This document shows positions 1 to 7,338 of a stretch of DNA of 64,000 nt, one piece after another. The translations under genes were made by a program, and so were the position numbers. The notes under the pieces are model-generated. The model searched no databases. It saw only the letters and a list, made by a program, of their open reading frames with translations, and had not been told where the DNA came from. Within the stretch, counting starts at the first letter, position 1, and each line of letters starts with the position of its first letter. Location: assembly GCF_046523945.1 (NCBI RefSeq), contig NZ_CP171363.1, forward strand, positions 620,001 through 684,000, given 5' to 3'. The stretch comes from Faucicola mancuniensis (GTDB lineage: Bacteria > Pseudomonadota > Gammaproteobacteria > Pseudomonadales > Moraxellaceae).

Positions 1-111
1 GATTTGATTTTTACAGGCACGCCAGCAGGGGTTGGGGCTGTGGTAAAAGGTGATGAAATGGTCGCCCACATTGATGGGTTAAGCGATATTCGTTTGCTAG
101 TAACATCTTAA
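1..111 (+). CDS. Fumarylacetoacetate hydrolase family protein, C-terminal end (partial)
   Basis: The first 36 codons of the window read DLIFTGTPAGVGAV and continue to a TAA stop. The FTGTPAGVG motif near the C-terminus is characteristic of the fumarylacetoacetate hydrolase (FAH) fold, a family of metal-dependent hydrolases, decarboxylases and isomerases acting on acylpyruvates and similar keto acids. Only the last strand region is present, so the substrate cannot be assigned. The gene ends 79 bases before metX and may be co-directional with it. Confidence 0.75.
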   Translation, partial: DLIFTGTPAGVGAVVKGDEMVAHIDGLSDIRLLVTS

Positions 112-190
112 TCACAATTTAACTGTACTTTGGCTTGCCCCTTTTTGCATTTGGCTTTACAATACCCATCATAAAAATACAGGATAAAAA

Positions 191-1441
191 GTGAGTTCCA
201 TTGTGCAAAATCAACAAGCCACTGATAACAAAAATACATTACAAAACAATATTTTACCAAAAAATAAATATGATGATGCCGAACCGATTAGTTTTGCCAA
301 CGCTCAAAACGGCTCGGTCGGTATCGTTACGCCCCAAAAAATCCATTTTGAACAACAACTTACCCTAGAATGCGAACGTGTGTTAAACGGCTTTGACCTA
401 ATGGTGGAAACTTATGGCACGTTAAATAGCGACAAATCTAATGCCGTCTTGATTTGTCATGCGTTATCTGGCAGTCATCATGCAGCGGGCTATCACTCGG
501 CTGACGACAAAAAAGCAGGCTGGTGGGATACTTTTATCGGTGGTGGTAAGGCGATTGATACCAATCATTTTTTTGTGGTTTGTTTAAACAACATCGGCTC
601 ATGCTACGGATCAACAGTCCCAACGACTATTAATCCAGAAACAGGCAAGCCGTTTGGGGCGGATTTTCCACTCATCACCATCAAAGATTGGGTAAAAACC
701 CAAGCCATGCTTGCCGACCATCTCGGCATTGACGTGTGGCACGCTGTGGTCGGTGGCTCTATGGGCGGTATGCAGGCGTTGCGTTGGGCGATTGATTTTC
801 CCAATCGCTTAAAAAAATCGGTAATTATCGCAAGTACACCAAAACTTTCCGCCCAAAATATCGCCTTTAACGAAGTGGCTCGCCAGTCTATTTTGTCCGA
901 CCCTGATTTTTGTCAAGGCAATTATTTGGAACTTGGCAAAACGCCAAAACGTGGACTGATTCTCGCTCGCATGGTGGGGCATATCACTTATTTGACTGAT
1001 GAAGCGATGCGTGTCAAATTTGGGCGTGATTTAAAAACAGGCAAGTTGAAGTTTAATTATGACGTGGATTTTCAAGTGGAAAGCTATTTGCGTTATCAAG
1101 GTGAGCAGTTTAGCACACGTTTTGATGCCAATACTTATCTACTCATGACAAAGGCGTTGGATTATTTTGACCCGACTCAAGAAGTACCAAATCACGAAGC
1201 GTTATCCGATGAAATCGCCTTGCAATTGGCGTTAAAAGACACGCAATGTGAGTTTTTGATTGTGTCATTTACGACTGATTGGCGGTTTAGCCCAGAGCGT
1301 AGTCAAGAGATTGTGAATGCGTTGATTGCGAACGCTAAGCCTGTGAGTTATATCAATATTGATGCACCGTACGGACATGATTCGTTTTTGTTTGACATTC
1401 CTAATTATAAACAAGCGGTTTATAATTTTTTAACGAATTGA
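191..1441 (+). CDS. metX: Homoserine O-acyltransferase (MetX)
   Basis: An alpha/beta-hydrolase-fold acyltransferase that activates homoserine for methionine synthesis in the cytoplasm. The 416-residue protein shows the nucleophile elbow GGSMGG with Ser190, the family signature GSCYGS, and a C-terminal Asp363 (TTDWRFSPE) and His396 (YGHDSF) completing the triad. The start is GTG at 191, preceded by AGGA at 181. MetX proteins of Acinetobacter and Pseudomonas relatives use succinyl-CoA rather than acetyl-CoA, so the acyl donor here is open. In related genomes metW follows directly; here it lies 7.1 kb downstream, beyond an insertion of mobile DNA. Confidence 0.93.
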   Translation: MSSIVQNQQATDNKNTLQNNILPKNKYDDAEPISFANAQNGSVGIVTPQKIHFEQQLTLECERVLNGFDLMVETYGTLNSDKSNAVLICHALSGSHHAAGYHSADDKKAGWWDTFIGGGKAIDTNHFFVVCLNNIGSCYGSTVPTTINPETGKPFGADFPLITIKDWVKTQAMLADHLGIDVWHAVVGGSMGGMQALRWAIDFPNRLKKSVIIASTPKLSAQNIAFNEVARQSILSDPDFCQGNYLELGKTPKRGLILARMVGHITYLTDEAMRVKFGRDLKTGKLKFNYDVDFQVESYLRYQGEQFSTRFDANTYLLMTKALDYFDPTQEVPNHEALSDEIALQLALKDTQCEFLIVSFTTDWRFSPERSQEIVNALIANAKPVSYINIDAPYGHDSFLFDIPNYKQAVYNFLTN

Positions 1442-1481
1442 TTTAACTGATTGATAAATAAGAGTAAATTCCTTGAATCAA

Positions 1482-1601
1482 ATGCATTTAAACTTTTTTG
1501 ATGAAAAAGATAAAAAAATAACAAAATTAAGTACCTTAAAAGCCATTGATTTATTTGCAGGGGTGGGTGCAAATAAGGCTTGCCAAATAACACCGCTTTG
1601 A
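1482..1601 (+). pseudogene. C5-cytosine DNA methyltransferase, N-terminal stub
   Basis: A short frame from ATG 1482 (or TTG 1473) reads to AIDLFAGVG at codons 21-29, which is motif I (the AdoMet-binding loop) of C5-cytosine methyltransferases. Homology stops right after GVG: the normal next Gly and following helix are replaced by ANKACQITPL and a TGA. The catalytic PC motif and target-recognition region are absent. The break coincides with the right flank of the IS605-type remnant, so an IS insertion or a deletion next to it removed the rest. No ribosome binding site is evident. It is non-functional. Confidence 0.7.
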
Positions 1602-1650
1602 TGTTTTCCCAAAGTTTTCAGCCGTTCCAAAAAACCTACCTAAATCTACC

Positions 1651-1699
1651 CAAGAGCAAATTTAGCGTTTTCTTCCTACTTCGCCGTTGTTTGCTCTTG
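1651..1699. repeat. Inverted repeat in the IS200/IS605-type right end
   Basis: Perfect 10-bp arms CAAGAGCAAA (1651-1660) and TTTGCTCTTG (1690-1699) surround a 29-base loop. They sit about 55 bases past the tnpB stop codon, between tnpB and the methyltransferase stub. IS200/IS605 ends carry imperfect hairpins at this place, and the right end also encodes the omega/reRNA scaffold of TnpB, read on the minus strand here. The exact IS boundary is not determined; it lies somewhere between about 1569 and 1651. The remaining bases from 1602 to 1754 hold nothing else I can identify. Confidence 0.5.
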
Positions 1700-1754
1700 T
1701 CATTTGACTTAAGACTTACATCAACTCCATAGGCTATCACCGTAGAACTTACGG

Positions 1755-2170
1755 CTAATTGGTTAAAACCTTAGTTGCATGATTTAAAATATTAATGCTC
1801 GCATTCACATCACGGTCATGGCTTGTCTTGCAGTTAGGGCAAGTCCAATATCTGACAGCCAGTGTCAAATTTGCTTTATCCATGATAAAGCCACAACATG
1901 AACAGGTTTTACTTGATGGATAAAAGCGGTCTAACTCTTTAATGGTCTTGCCCCATTGATTTGCTTTATAAATCAGTTGCCTTTTAAACTCATAAAAACC
2001 CAAATCATTAATCGCACGGCTAAGTTTTTTATTCTTTACCATGCCTTTTACATTTAGGTTTTCAATACAAATTGTCTCAAATCGTTTTACCAAATTTGAT
2101 GTTAATTTGTGCGTAAAGTCTTTACGAATACAACTGATTTTAAAGTGTAGCCGTGATAGCTTGGCTTTTG
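1755..2170 (-). pseudogene. tnpB: TnpB (IS200/IS605 OrfB) C-terminal fragment
   Basis: The frame can be followed from about 2170 (KAKLSRLHFKI, then RKDFTHKLTS) to the stop at 1755. It covers the RuvC-II glutamate in ICIENLNVKG, the zinc ribbon with CSCCG and CPNC, and the RuvC-III aspartate in HDRDVNAS. The N-terminal half with the RuvC-I aspartate and the wedge domain is missing, so RNA-guided nicking activity is lost. The upstream junction is with a phage tape-measure gene on the same strand. A TTG at 2091-2093 could serve as an internal start, but there is no reason to expect a working product. TnpA is absent. Confidence 0.85.
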
Positions 2171-2709
2171 CCCATATTGCCTAACGCACGAGCCGAATTT
2201 GTGTATAGCCCAATCGTGGACTTAATATCGGTTAAATTTTTGTTTGCCATTTGGTGCAAACGTTCTTTCACTACCGCTTGTTCTTGTTCGTTGGCGGTAA
2301 CCTGCATGATTTGGCTGTTCAAACTTTGCATTTCGTCAGCCGTTTTTGCCACCGACAACGCCATCAAACCAAATAATCCACCTGAAATAATCGCTTGTGT
2401 GCGTGAAAGCAACTCATTGACACGAGCCAATGGATTAACCAGACCATTTACGCCACGACTGGCATTGTTGGCATTGTTGGCATTGCGTGCCATTGTCAAT
2501 AATTGGCTATTTGTGCTAGTCAATCCTGCTGTTGTACGAGTTGCTGTATTGCCTAGATTTTGCGTTTGACCTGTCAATGACTGTAAGCCACTTGCTGTAC
2601 CTGCCGTGCCTGTTTGTAACTGTTGCAAGGATTGGCGTAAAGCTCGTAAGCGTTGTTCAGCATTGCCTGTATCAATCACAATACTAAGGCGTGATGTTTG
2701 CTCGGTCAT
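2140..2709 (-). pseudogene. Phage tail tape measure protein, N-terminal fragment
   Basis: The first ~185 codons of a tape measure protein, starting at ATG 2709 behind GGAAAAAG. The sequence is rich in Q, T, N and S with a helical N-terminus (AEQRLRALRQSLQQLQTG), a hydrophobic segment (IISGGLFGLMALSVA), then LNSQIMQVTANEQEQ, typical of tape measure N-termini. The reading frame breaks into IS605 tnpB DNA around residue 180 and stops at 2140. Full-length proteins of this class have many hundreds of residues. It follows the tail chaperone gene as expected, apart from the inserted gene at 2756-3502. Confidence 0.8.
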
Positions 2710-2724
2710 TTTTCTTTTTCCAAT

Positions 2725-2753
2725 AAAAAACCCACCTTGTAAAGTGGGTTTTT
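2725..2753 (-). terminator. Hairpin terminator after the zinc-ribbon gene
   Basis: Arms AAACCCACCTT and AAAGTGGGTTT close a 2-base loop, with T-runs on both sides, so it could work in both directions. It lies directly after the stop codon at 2756 and before the tape-measure start, insulating the zinc-ribbon gene from the phage operon. Confidence 0.75.
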
Positions 2754-2755
2754 GC

Positions 2756-3502
2756 TTAATTTAAGGGTTTAACCTTTTCCAAAACGCCATTATCACTGAA
2801 GATGCAAGATGTTTTTCCAAGAATTGTTGCACCAAAACCATTTTGAGCATAATAATGCATAATTACCGCTGGCTTTCCTTCAACATTTCCGTATTCAGAA
2901 GCACCAACATCTACTTCCATTGACTTTGGGTTTTTAAGTGTTGGCTTAACAGCTTCTTCGCACCACATTAATAACATCGCTTTGCTTGTTTTTTGCTCAC
3001 GTTCCTTATCAGCTTCTTCTCTTGCTTTCTCGGCAATCCGTTCAGCTCTTTCTTTTGCTATCTTATTTGCTAACTCTGGGTTTTCTGCCAGTGTTTGCTC
3101 CCATATCTTATTTTCTGCGGACTGCCCAATAACAAATCCTATGACAAACAATATAACGCTTAACCCATTTAAAATACCACGCTTTATAGGCTTTTTTGAT
3201 TGGATAAAATCTTTTACAAACCATAATGACAAGATTGCAGAGATAATTAAGATAAACGCAGATAAAATACTAGATGAAACAAACTTAGCCACAAATAAAA
3301 GAATGATAATACACCAAATTGCACTTAACATTTTTTTATTTTCTAATTTTTGTTTTTCTAATTTCTCTTGCTTTATCTGATTTTCTAGTTTTTGTTTTTT
3401 AACACTTTCCTGTTCCTGTATAAGAGAGCCACATTTTGGACAAGCATCAGCATTAATACTAACTTTCTTTCCGCAATCTTCACACTTTACAAGTTTTTTC
3501 AC
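2756..3502 (-). CDS. Zinc-ribbon membrane protein, probable phage moron
   Basis: A 248-residue protein. Residues 1-30 form a zinc ribbon (CEDCG and CPKCG). A charged coiled-coil-like stretch (Q/K/E-rich) comes next, then about three hydrophobic membrane segments, a second charged helix (ERAERIAEKAREE), and a small C-terminal domain beginning MLLMWCEEAVKPTLKNP. GTG at 3502 is preferred as start because AAGGA lies nine bases upstream and the product then opens MKKLVKCEDCG; an ATG at 3511 abuts the same AAGGA. The gene interrupts the chaperone-tape measure order, has its own terminator and possibly its own promoter, and is not structural. I do not know its function. Confidence 0.65.
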   Translation of the reverse strand: MKKLVKCEDCGKKVSINADACPKCGSLIQEQESVKKQKLENQIKQEKLEKQKLENKKMLSAIWCIIILLFVAKFVSSSILSAFILIISAILSLWFVKDFIQSKKPIKRGILNGLSVILFVIGFVIGQSAENKIWEQTLAENPELANKIAKERAERIAEKAREEADKEREQKTSKAMLLMWCEEAVKPTLKNPKSMEVDVGASEYGNVEGKPAVIMHYYAQNGFGATILGKTSCIFSDNGVLEKVKPLN

Positions 3503-3572
3503 AACACACATTCCTTAGTTAAAAAACTTTACTATATATCAACAAAAACCAATATATTGTAAAATTATGTAA

Positions 3573-3905
3573 CTAATTATCTTTATCTTGAGATTTTGCC
3601 CACTCATCAAGCCAAACATCATCAATGGCAAATACGCCATTATCAATAACTTCACGGCTTGCCAAAACAGGATAAATATCAAGTACATCAGACACATTTT
3701 GCACCGTAAGCGGTAGCGGTGTAACTGCCATGCCACCAATATAGCCACGCCCACGACTTGCCAAATAAAAGGTTTGAATAATACCAAATCCGATATCATC
3801 ACATTCTGGCGGATTTGGTACAGGTTCACCCAAATAGGCATAAACTTGTTTTTCAAAGTCTGTTAAATGGGCGTACTGGTTTTGCCATTGCCACCTTTGG
3901 ACAGC
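3573..3905 (-). CDS. Tail assembly chaperone, frameshift-encoded T domain
   Basis: This frame is open from the slippery site at 3905-3911 to the stop at 3573 (110 residues). It contains NQYAHLTDFEKQVYAYLGEP, then a proline-rich and glycine-rich section, and ends EWAKSQDKDN. By analogy with lambda G/GT it is made only as a fusion to the upstream chaperone after -1 frameshifting, giving a product of about 252 residues. A TTG at 3833 could in principle start a free 86-residue protein, but no ribosome binding site supports it. In lambda the T part binds the tape measure during tail assembly, which fits the gene order here. Confidence 0.7.
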   Translation of the reverse strand, partial: AVQRWQWQNQYAHLTDFEKQVYAYLGEPVPNPPECDDIGFGIIQTFYLASRGRGYIGGMAVTPLPLTVQNVSDVLDIYPVLASREVIDNGVFAIDDVWLDEWAKSQDKDN

Positions 3906-4330
3906 TTTTTTTTGGTGATGTCGTTTTGTTCGCTAATTTCTTTGGCAATCTCGCCTGCACACGCCATACACCATGAAAAAAATGCCATTGGGTCATCAAC
4001 ACTTGCCGATAAGAGTGTAAAATTTTCACCATTGATAGGCAATTTTTCGCCATTTTCATTTTCCACATTCCAATCCGCCACCAAATGCGAGCCAACCGCA
4101 AACAATAACGCTTCATCAACCGTCAATTCGTCATCATCAATATCGCCAATGGTTTGGGCATTCAACGGCGTATCGGTTGCACTTTTTTGATTGATAATGC
4201 CGTATGCTCGTTGGAATTTGGGATTGGCAAGCGATTTGAACGAAATTTTTAAATCATCATTGTAAGCAAATTCTTTGGTAGTTTCTTTGTGAAGTTCGGT
4301 TAAGTCGGTTTTCTTTAGAATAAATGCCAT
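3863..4330 (-). CDS. Phage tail assembly chaperone (G-like)
   Basis: A 155-residue protein starting MAFILKKTDLTELHKETTKEF. It follows the tail tube gene and precedes the tape measure, the fixed place of tail assembly chaperones in siphophages. It is acidic in its centre (IGDIDDDELTVDEALLF), as is common for this class. The zero frame ends 14 codons after an A AAA AAG heptamer; a fraction of ribosomes are expected to shift there into the T frame. It should bind the tape measure and recruit tube subunits. Confidence 0.75.
   Translation of the reverse strand: MAFILKKTDLTELHKETTKEFAYNDDLKISFKSLANPKFQRAYGIINQKSATDTPLNAQTIGDIDDDELTVDEALLFAVGSHLVADWNVENENGEKLPINGENFTLLSASVDDPMAFFSWCMACAGEIAKEISEQNDITKKKLSKGGNGKTSTPI
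3905..3911 (-). promoter_or_regulatory. -1 programmed frameshift site A AAA AAG
   Basis: On the minus strand eight A residues (3913-3906) precede G 3905. In the zero frame this reads AAA AAA AAG, which contains the heptamer A AAA AAG, the same slippery sequence used in E. coli dnaX. Slippage by one base enters the open T frame at GCT (3905-3903). The position, near the 3' end of the chaperone gene with a long open -1 frame, matches the conserved frameshift of dsDNA phage tail genes. Confidence 0.8.
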
Positions 4331-4345
4331 AATTTTTTACCTTTG

Positions 4346-5254
4346 TTAAACAATAGTTCTGATTAAAGTCGGTGCAATTTCAACCACCGTATAATTGAGT
4401 TGTGCTTTTAAAATATCATTTGCACCACCGCTTGGAATATCGCCACTAATTTGGGCTTTGGGGATATTTAGGGTATATTTTGAGCCGTCCGTAAACGCAA
4501 TTACCGCATTAATGGCAATGGTTGCCCCTGTTAATTGTTTATTGACAATGCTTTGGGTTTTTTGGCTGTATGCAAGGGTTAAATTGCCTGTCATATTCGC
4601 CATCATTTCTAAATTTTTTGCTCCATAAAGCCCAGCTCCAATACAGTTTTGGCGTTCCATACCGTTATCAAGCTCAAAGTTAAAATCAGTAACGCACGCA
4701 ATACCCTTTAAATTTTCGCTGTCAATGGTGATACTTTCAACGCTAATGGTGCTTGCCTTTGGCTCGGTTTTGGAAACTGTTGGCGATGTTGCAAAAGCGG
4801 TGGTCGCTGTTTCATAACCTGACCCCATAAAGCCAAATGTCATGTTAATATAGCCACTTTCAGGAATGGATAGGCTAAATTTATTCACCGCCATTCCAGA
4901 AAAATAATGATATTGCTCAATATCGCCATATTTCTTTTCAATGGCAAATAGTTTTTGCGTATTGCCACCAAAGGTTAAAACATTATCATCCCACGCATTA
5001 AACGCCGCCGCTTCTAGCAAATCATCATAAGTGGATTTGATAAATTCCACTTCTACATCACCTTCGGCGTTAGCAGAAGTAGGCATTCCTGCGGTTTTGA
5101 TACGACTATCATTAATGGTTTCGCTATCGGTCAATTCCACCGTATGATTTAAACTGTCCGACTTTCTCGGTAATGTTTTCCAACCTGTTGTTGGTTTGAC
5201 GCCAATATCAGCTTGTGGTGCAAAGGATAGCACCACTTTATTACCACGCGACAT
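4346..5254 (-). CDS. Phage major tail tube protein
   Basis: A 302-residue protein beginning MSRGNKVVLSFAPQADIG. Features typical of long tail tube subunits are the N-terminal segment with GWKTLPRKSDSLN, a beta-rich body, and a C-terminal Ig-like or repeat half (KASTISVESITID). The start at 5254 is chosen because AGGAGA lies eight bases upstream; an upstream in-frame ATG at 5293 adds 13 residues without such a signal and overlaps the preceding gene. It should polymerise into the hexameric tube around the tape measure. Confidence 0.75.
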   Translation of the reverse strand: MSRGNKVVLSFAPQADIGVKPTTGWKTLPRKSDSLNHTVELTDSETINDSRIKTAGMPTSANAEGDVEVEFIKSTYDDLLEAAAFNAWDDNVLTFGGNTQKLFAIEKKYGDIEQYHYFSGMAVNKFSLSIPESGYINMTFGFMGSGYETATTAFATSPTVSKTEPKASTISVESITIDSENLKGIACVTDFNFELDNGMERQNCIGAGLYGAKNLEMMANMTGNLTLAYSQKTQSIVNKQLTGATIAINAVIAFTDGSKYTLNIPKAQISGDIPSGGANDILKAQLNYTVVEIAPTLIRTIV

Positions 5255-5264
5255 AATTATTCTC

Positions 5265-5654
5265 CTAGTTATATCTATATGAAATAGACACATTCATTTG
5301 ATAAAAACCATTATCCACGCCCACATTGATAATACTGGGCGTCAATAATTCCAAATTGTCCTGCGAAAAATAAGCAAAATGCTTTGCCAATTCATCACAA
5401 GTTTGTTTTAATTTTGCTGTGCCTGTGTTTTCACGGTCAAACACTTGCAAAATCAGCGTGCCAATTTCACGAGTACAAGGCTTTTCGTTGATACACGCCA
5501 CCACATTGACACCGCCCACGATATTGACGCGATACCAAATGCCTGTCGGCGGCGGTGTAAAATTGTGATTAACCCTTGCAACTTTTGTTTTGTCAAAATT
5601 TGGCAAGGTCAATAAATGCGACATGATAATTTTTTCAATCGTTAAACTGTTCAT
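5265..5654 (-). CDS. Phage tail terminator-like protein
   Basis: A 129-residue protein (MNSLTIEKIIMSHLLTLPNF) with a TPPPTGIWYRVNI segment and a beta-rich C-terminus. Its size and its place between the HK97-gp10-like protein and the tube gene match tail terminator (gpU-like / DUF4128-like) proteins, which cap the tube end. GGGAG is six bases upstream. The start ATGA overlaps the stop of the preceding gene by four bases, indicating translational coupling. Confidence 0.6.
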   Translation of the reverse strand: MNSLTIEKIIMSHLLTLPNFDKTKVARVNHNFTPPPTGIWYRVNIVGGVNVVACINEKPCTREIGTLILQVFDRENTGTAKLKQTCDELAKHFAYFSQDNLELLTPSIINVGVDNGFYQMNVSISYRYN

Positions 5655-5992
5655 GAGAAACTCCCAATCGCACTATTAAAGGCATTTTGATAGACGCCTG
5701 TTGGAGCTTGTCCAGAATGCCCTTGTTCAAGTCTTAAAGCATAAGGCAAATTATTTTGGAGATATACCGTTGGGAATGTGCCTTGTGGTGGTAATTGTAA
5801 ACCCACGCCCACATCAACAGCATAACTTGGTGCATTAAAACTAACATGATGATTGCCCTTATACCACCCTGTATCAACAGGCGATAACGCCACCAAATTG
5901 TTATAAATTGTGATGATAAATTTGCGGTATTTTTCGTCAAAATCCTGCTCCACCACATCAGCAAACACGCTTGGCGGTATCGTCCAATTCAT
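5651..5992 (-). CDS. HK97 gp10-like tail completion protein
   Basis: A 113-residue protein with the hallmark LSPVDTGWYKGNHHVSF and a later YALRLEQGHSGQAPTGVY, the conserved motifs of HK97-gp10-like neck/tail completion proteins. It starts at ATG 5992, two bases after the preceding gene ends on this strand, and overlaps the terminator gene by ATGA. It belongs to the head-tail joining set. Confidence 0.7.
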   Translation of the reverse strand: MNWTIPPSVFADVVEQDFDEKYRKFIITIYNNLVALSPVDTGWYKGNHHVSFNAPSYAVDVGVGLQLPPQGTFPTVYLQNNLPYALRLEQGHSGQAPTGVYQNAFNSAIGSFS

Positions 5993-5994
5993 GA

Positions 5995-6348
5995 TTACAC
6001 CTTTCTTAATTGAATGGTAAATGACACATTGGCAGGGTCTTTTTTGACTGATACCACTTGATAATCGTTAATCACATCATCAACGGCTGGCGTATCGGTG
6101 GTTTCTGATTGCAAACAAATTAGTTTTATATCACTTATCAAAATACTTTGTCCGTCAATTTCGGTTTGATTAAAATTGCCAAATACCCCACGCCCTTGAT
6201 AAGTGGTTTCGGTGTAACTGTTACCGTTTTCTAGCCAATCATCATCAGTTTTTATTTGGCGAATAGCGGTAAAAGGTGTAACAGCGTCCGCCAAATCAGT
6301 GTCAAAAGCTGATTTAATGTCGCTGTCAATTTCCAATCGCAAGCCCAT
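5995..6348 (-). CDS. Probable phage head-closure / neck protein
   Basis: A 117-residue protein (MGLRLEIDSDIKSAFDTDLA) with a predicted beta-barrel-like alternation (YQGRGVFGNF, QSILISDIKLICL, YQVVSVKKDPANVSFTIQL). Gene order (connector, this, gp10-like, terminator) and the GVFGNF...DIKLI pattern suggest a head-closure protein of the HK97 gp7 / SPP1 gp16 type. The assignment is mainly positional. It is tightly packed between its neighbours. Confidence 0.5.
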   Translation of the reverse strand: MGLRLEIDSDIKSAFDTDLADAVTPFTAIRQIKTDDDWLENGNSYTETTYQGRGVFGNFNQTEIDGQSILISDIKLICLQSETTDTPAVDDVINDYQVVSVKKDPANVSFTIQLRKV

Positions 6349-6350
6349 TT

Positions 6351-6725
6351 TTAGCCCCTTGTCACCGCCACACCGACAAAACCGCCAAATTTCACAATAT
6401 ACGGCTCCATGAGTGCCAACGCTATCATCTCGTGTTGCCCCATGGCACGGTCTTTGTCAAGCGTGGAAAAAGTTTTACTACTAGACACATCACCTGCCTT
6501 AACCGATTTACTAACCGCCACCGTTTCGGCTCGCCCTTGCAACAATTCGCCCTTGATAAAACCTTGTGCCAGCTCCACGCCTGCCTGTTTAATGGCTTGC
6601 GGTATTTTGCCTACCCAATGTAATTTTTTAGCGGACAAATAGCCATTGACAATTAACAAAATTCTTTGTTTTTCGCTGTCGTTTTCGCCTGTAAACACGC
6701 TGTCAATGTCGGATAATTCAAGCAT
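6351..6725 (-). CDS. Probable phage head-tail connector protein
   Basis: A 124-residue protein (MLELSDIDSVFTGENDSEKQ) that is mostly helical. It lies first after the capsid region, the usual place of a head-tail adaptor. The start at 6725 is chosen because GGAGG lies seven bases upstream; a frame extension to 6755 runs into the terminator hairpin. The name rests on order and size rather than on a motif. Confidence 0.45.
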   Translation of the reverse strand: MLELSDIDSVFTGENDSEKQRILLIVNGYLSAKKLHWVGKIPQAIKQAGVELAQGFIKGELLQGRAETVAVSKSVKAGDVSSSKTFSTLDKDRAMGQHEMIALALMEPYIVKFGGFVGVAVTRG

Positions 6726-6741
6726 AACCATTCCTCCATAT

Positions 6742-6772
6742 AAAAAAGCACCCAAAAATTGAGTGCTTTTTT
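6742..6772 (-). terminator. Hairpin terminator inside the phage block
   Basis: AAAAAAGCAC (6742-6751) and GTGCTTTTTT (6763-6772) form a 10-bp stem with T-runs on both strands. It lies between the small protein at 6788-6991 and the connector gene, and may separate capsid-level from tail-level expression. Confidence 0.65.
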
Positions 6773-6787
6773 AAGTACTGCTAAGCG

Positions 6788-6991
6788 TTAAGCACCGTTA
6801 CCAGTTTCAGATTTTTTACCTGTCAAAGGCTCGGTTTTCTCAGGGTCTTTAATGCCATAGTCGCTACCACTTTTGGCACTATCGGTTACTTGCAAATTGC
6901 CCAATGTGCTTACGCTTTCACTAAAATAATCTTTTTCTGATGGAAAAGTAAAATTAAAATCAGGTTTTACTTTGTCTTTTGGAAGTCCCAT
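6788..6991 (-). CDS. Small phage protein of unknown function
   Basis: A 67-residue hydrophilic, probably disordered protein (MGLPKDKVKPDFNFTFPSEK ... ETGNGA) with a clear AGGAG ribosome binding site before ATG 6991. It follows the capsid gene by nine bases. I do not recognise a family. Similar small charged proteins occur between capsid and connector genes in many siphophages. Confidence 0.55.
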   Translation of the reverse strand: MGLPKDKVKPDFNFTFPSEKDYFSESVSTLGNLQVTDSAKSGSDYGIKDPEKTEPLTGKKSETGNGA

Positions 6992-7000
6992 AATTCACTC

Positions 7001-7297
7001 CTACAAATTCGTGATTAAAAAACGGAATGGCAATTCTTCCACCGTACCGTCCATTCGCCAATTATCGGCTTTTTGCAAATCCGTCCAACTGGCAGACAAG
7101 GCTTCATTTTTTGTACCGCCTGTTAGTGTGCTGTCTTCAGCGATAAACGAAAATCCTTGTGGGTGAATTAAGGCGTTACGGCGTGTCCATAAAACACGAT
7201 GACCTGCACCGTTGCCAGTGTTTGCGGTGCGTTCAAGCTCCAAATCATCATCAGCCGTTACAATGTCGGTGGCAAACGCCCCGAACCTTTCGTTATA
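7001..7297 (-). pseudogene. Phage major capsid protein, C-terminal fragment
   Basis: The open frame from about 7297 to the stop at 7001 reads FGAFATDIVTADDDLELERT and on to RNALIHPQGFSF and FRFLITNL. The IHPQGF segment and the closing ITN-type strand look like the end of a phage coat protein. All N-terminal capsid sequence is gone; an in-frame TGA at 7298-7300 and the hicAB promoter region follow. The TTG at 7243 is not a credible start. It marks the head-side truncation of the prophage remnant. Confidence 0.65.
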
Positions 7298-7338
7298 TCA
7301 ACAAAAAAAGCCCCAATTTTGGTGGTTTTTTGTATTTT

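Larger units (their letters stand above)
2140..7297 (-). mobile_element. Siphophage head-tail gene block (prophage remnant)
   Basis: A run of minus-strand genes in the usual order of a siphovirus late operon: capsid (3' part only), a small protein, three connector/head-completion type proteins, tail terminator, tail tube, tail assembly chaperone with frameshift extension, and the start of the tape measure. It is truncated on both sides, at the capsid N-terminus (7297) and inside the tape measure (about 2150). Terminase, portal, protease, lysis, tail tip, integrase and repressor are absent. It is therefore a defective relic, although each retained internal gene is still open. Confidence 0.85.

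Noticed and set aside
3539..3856. 105-codon minus-strand frame overlapping the tail chaperone T frame
   Set aside because: It competes with the T frame that continues from the slippery site, has an unlikely Met/Trp/Leu-rich composition and no ribosome binding site.
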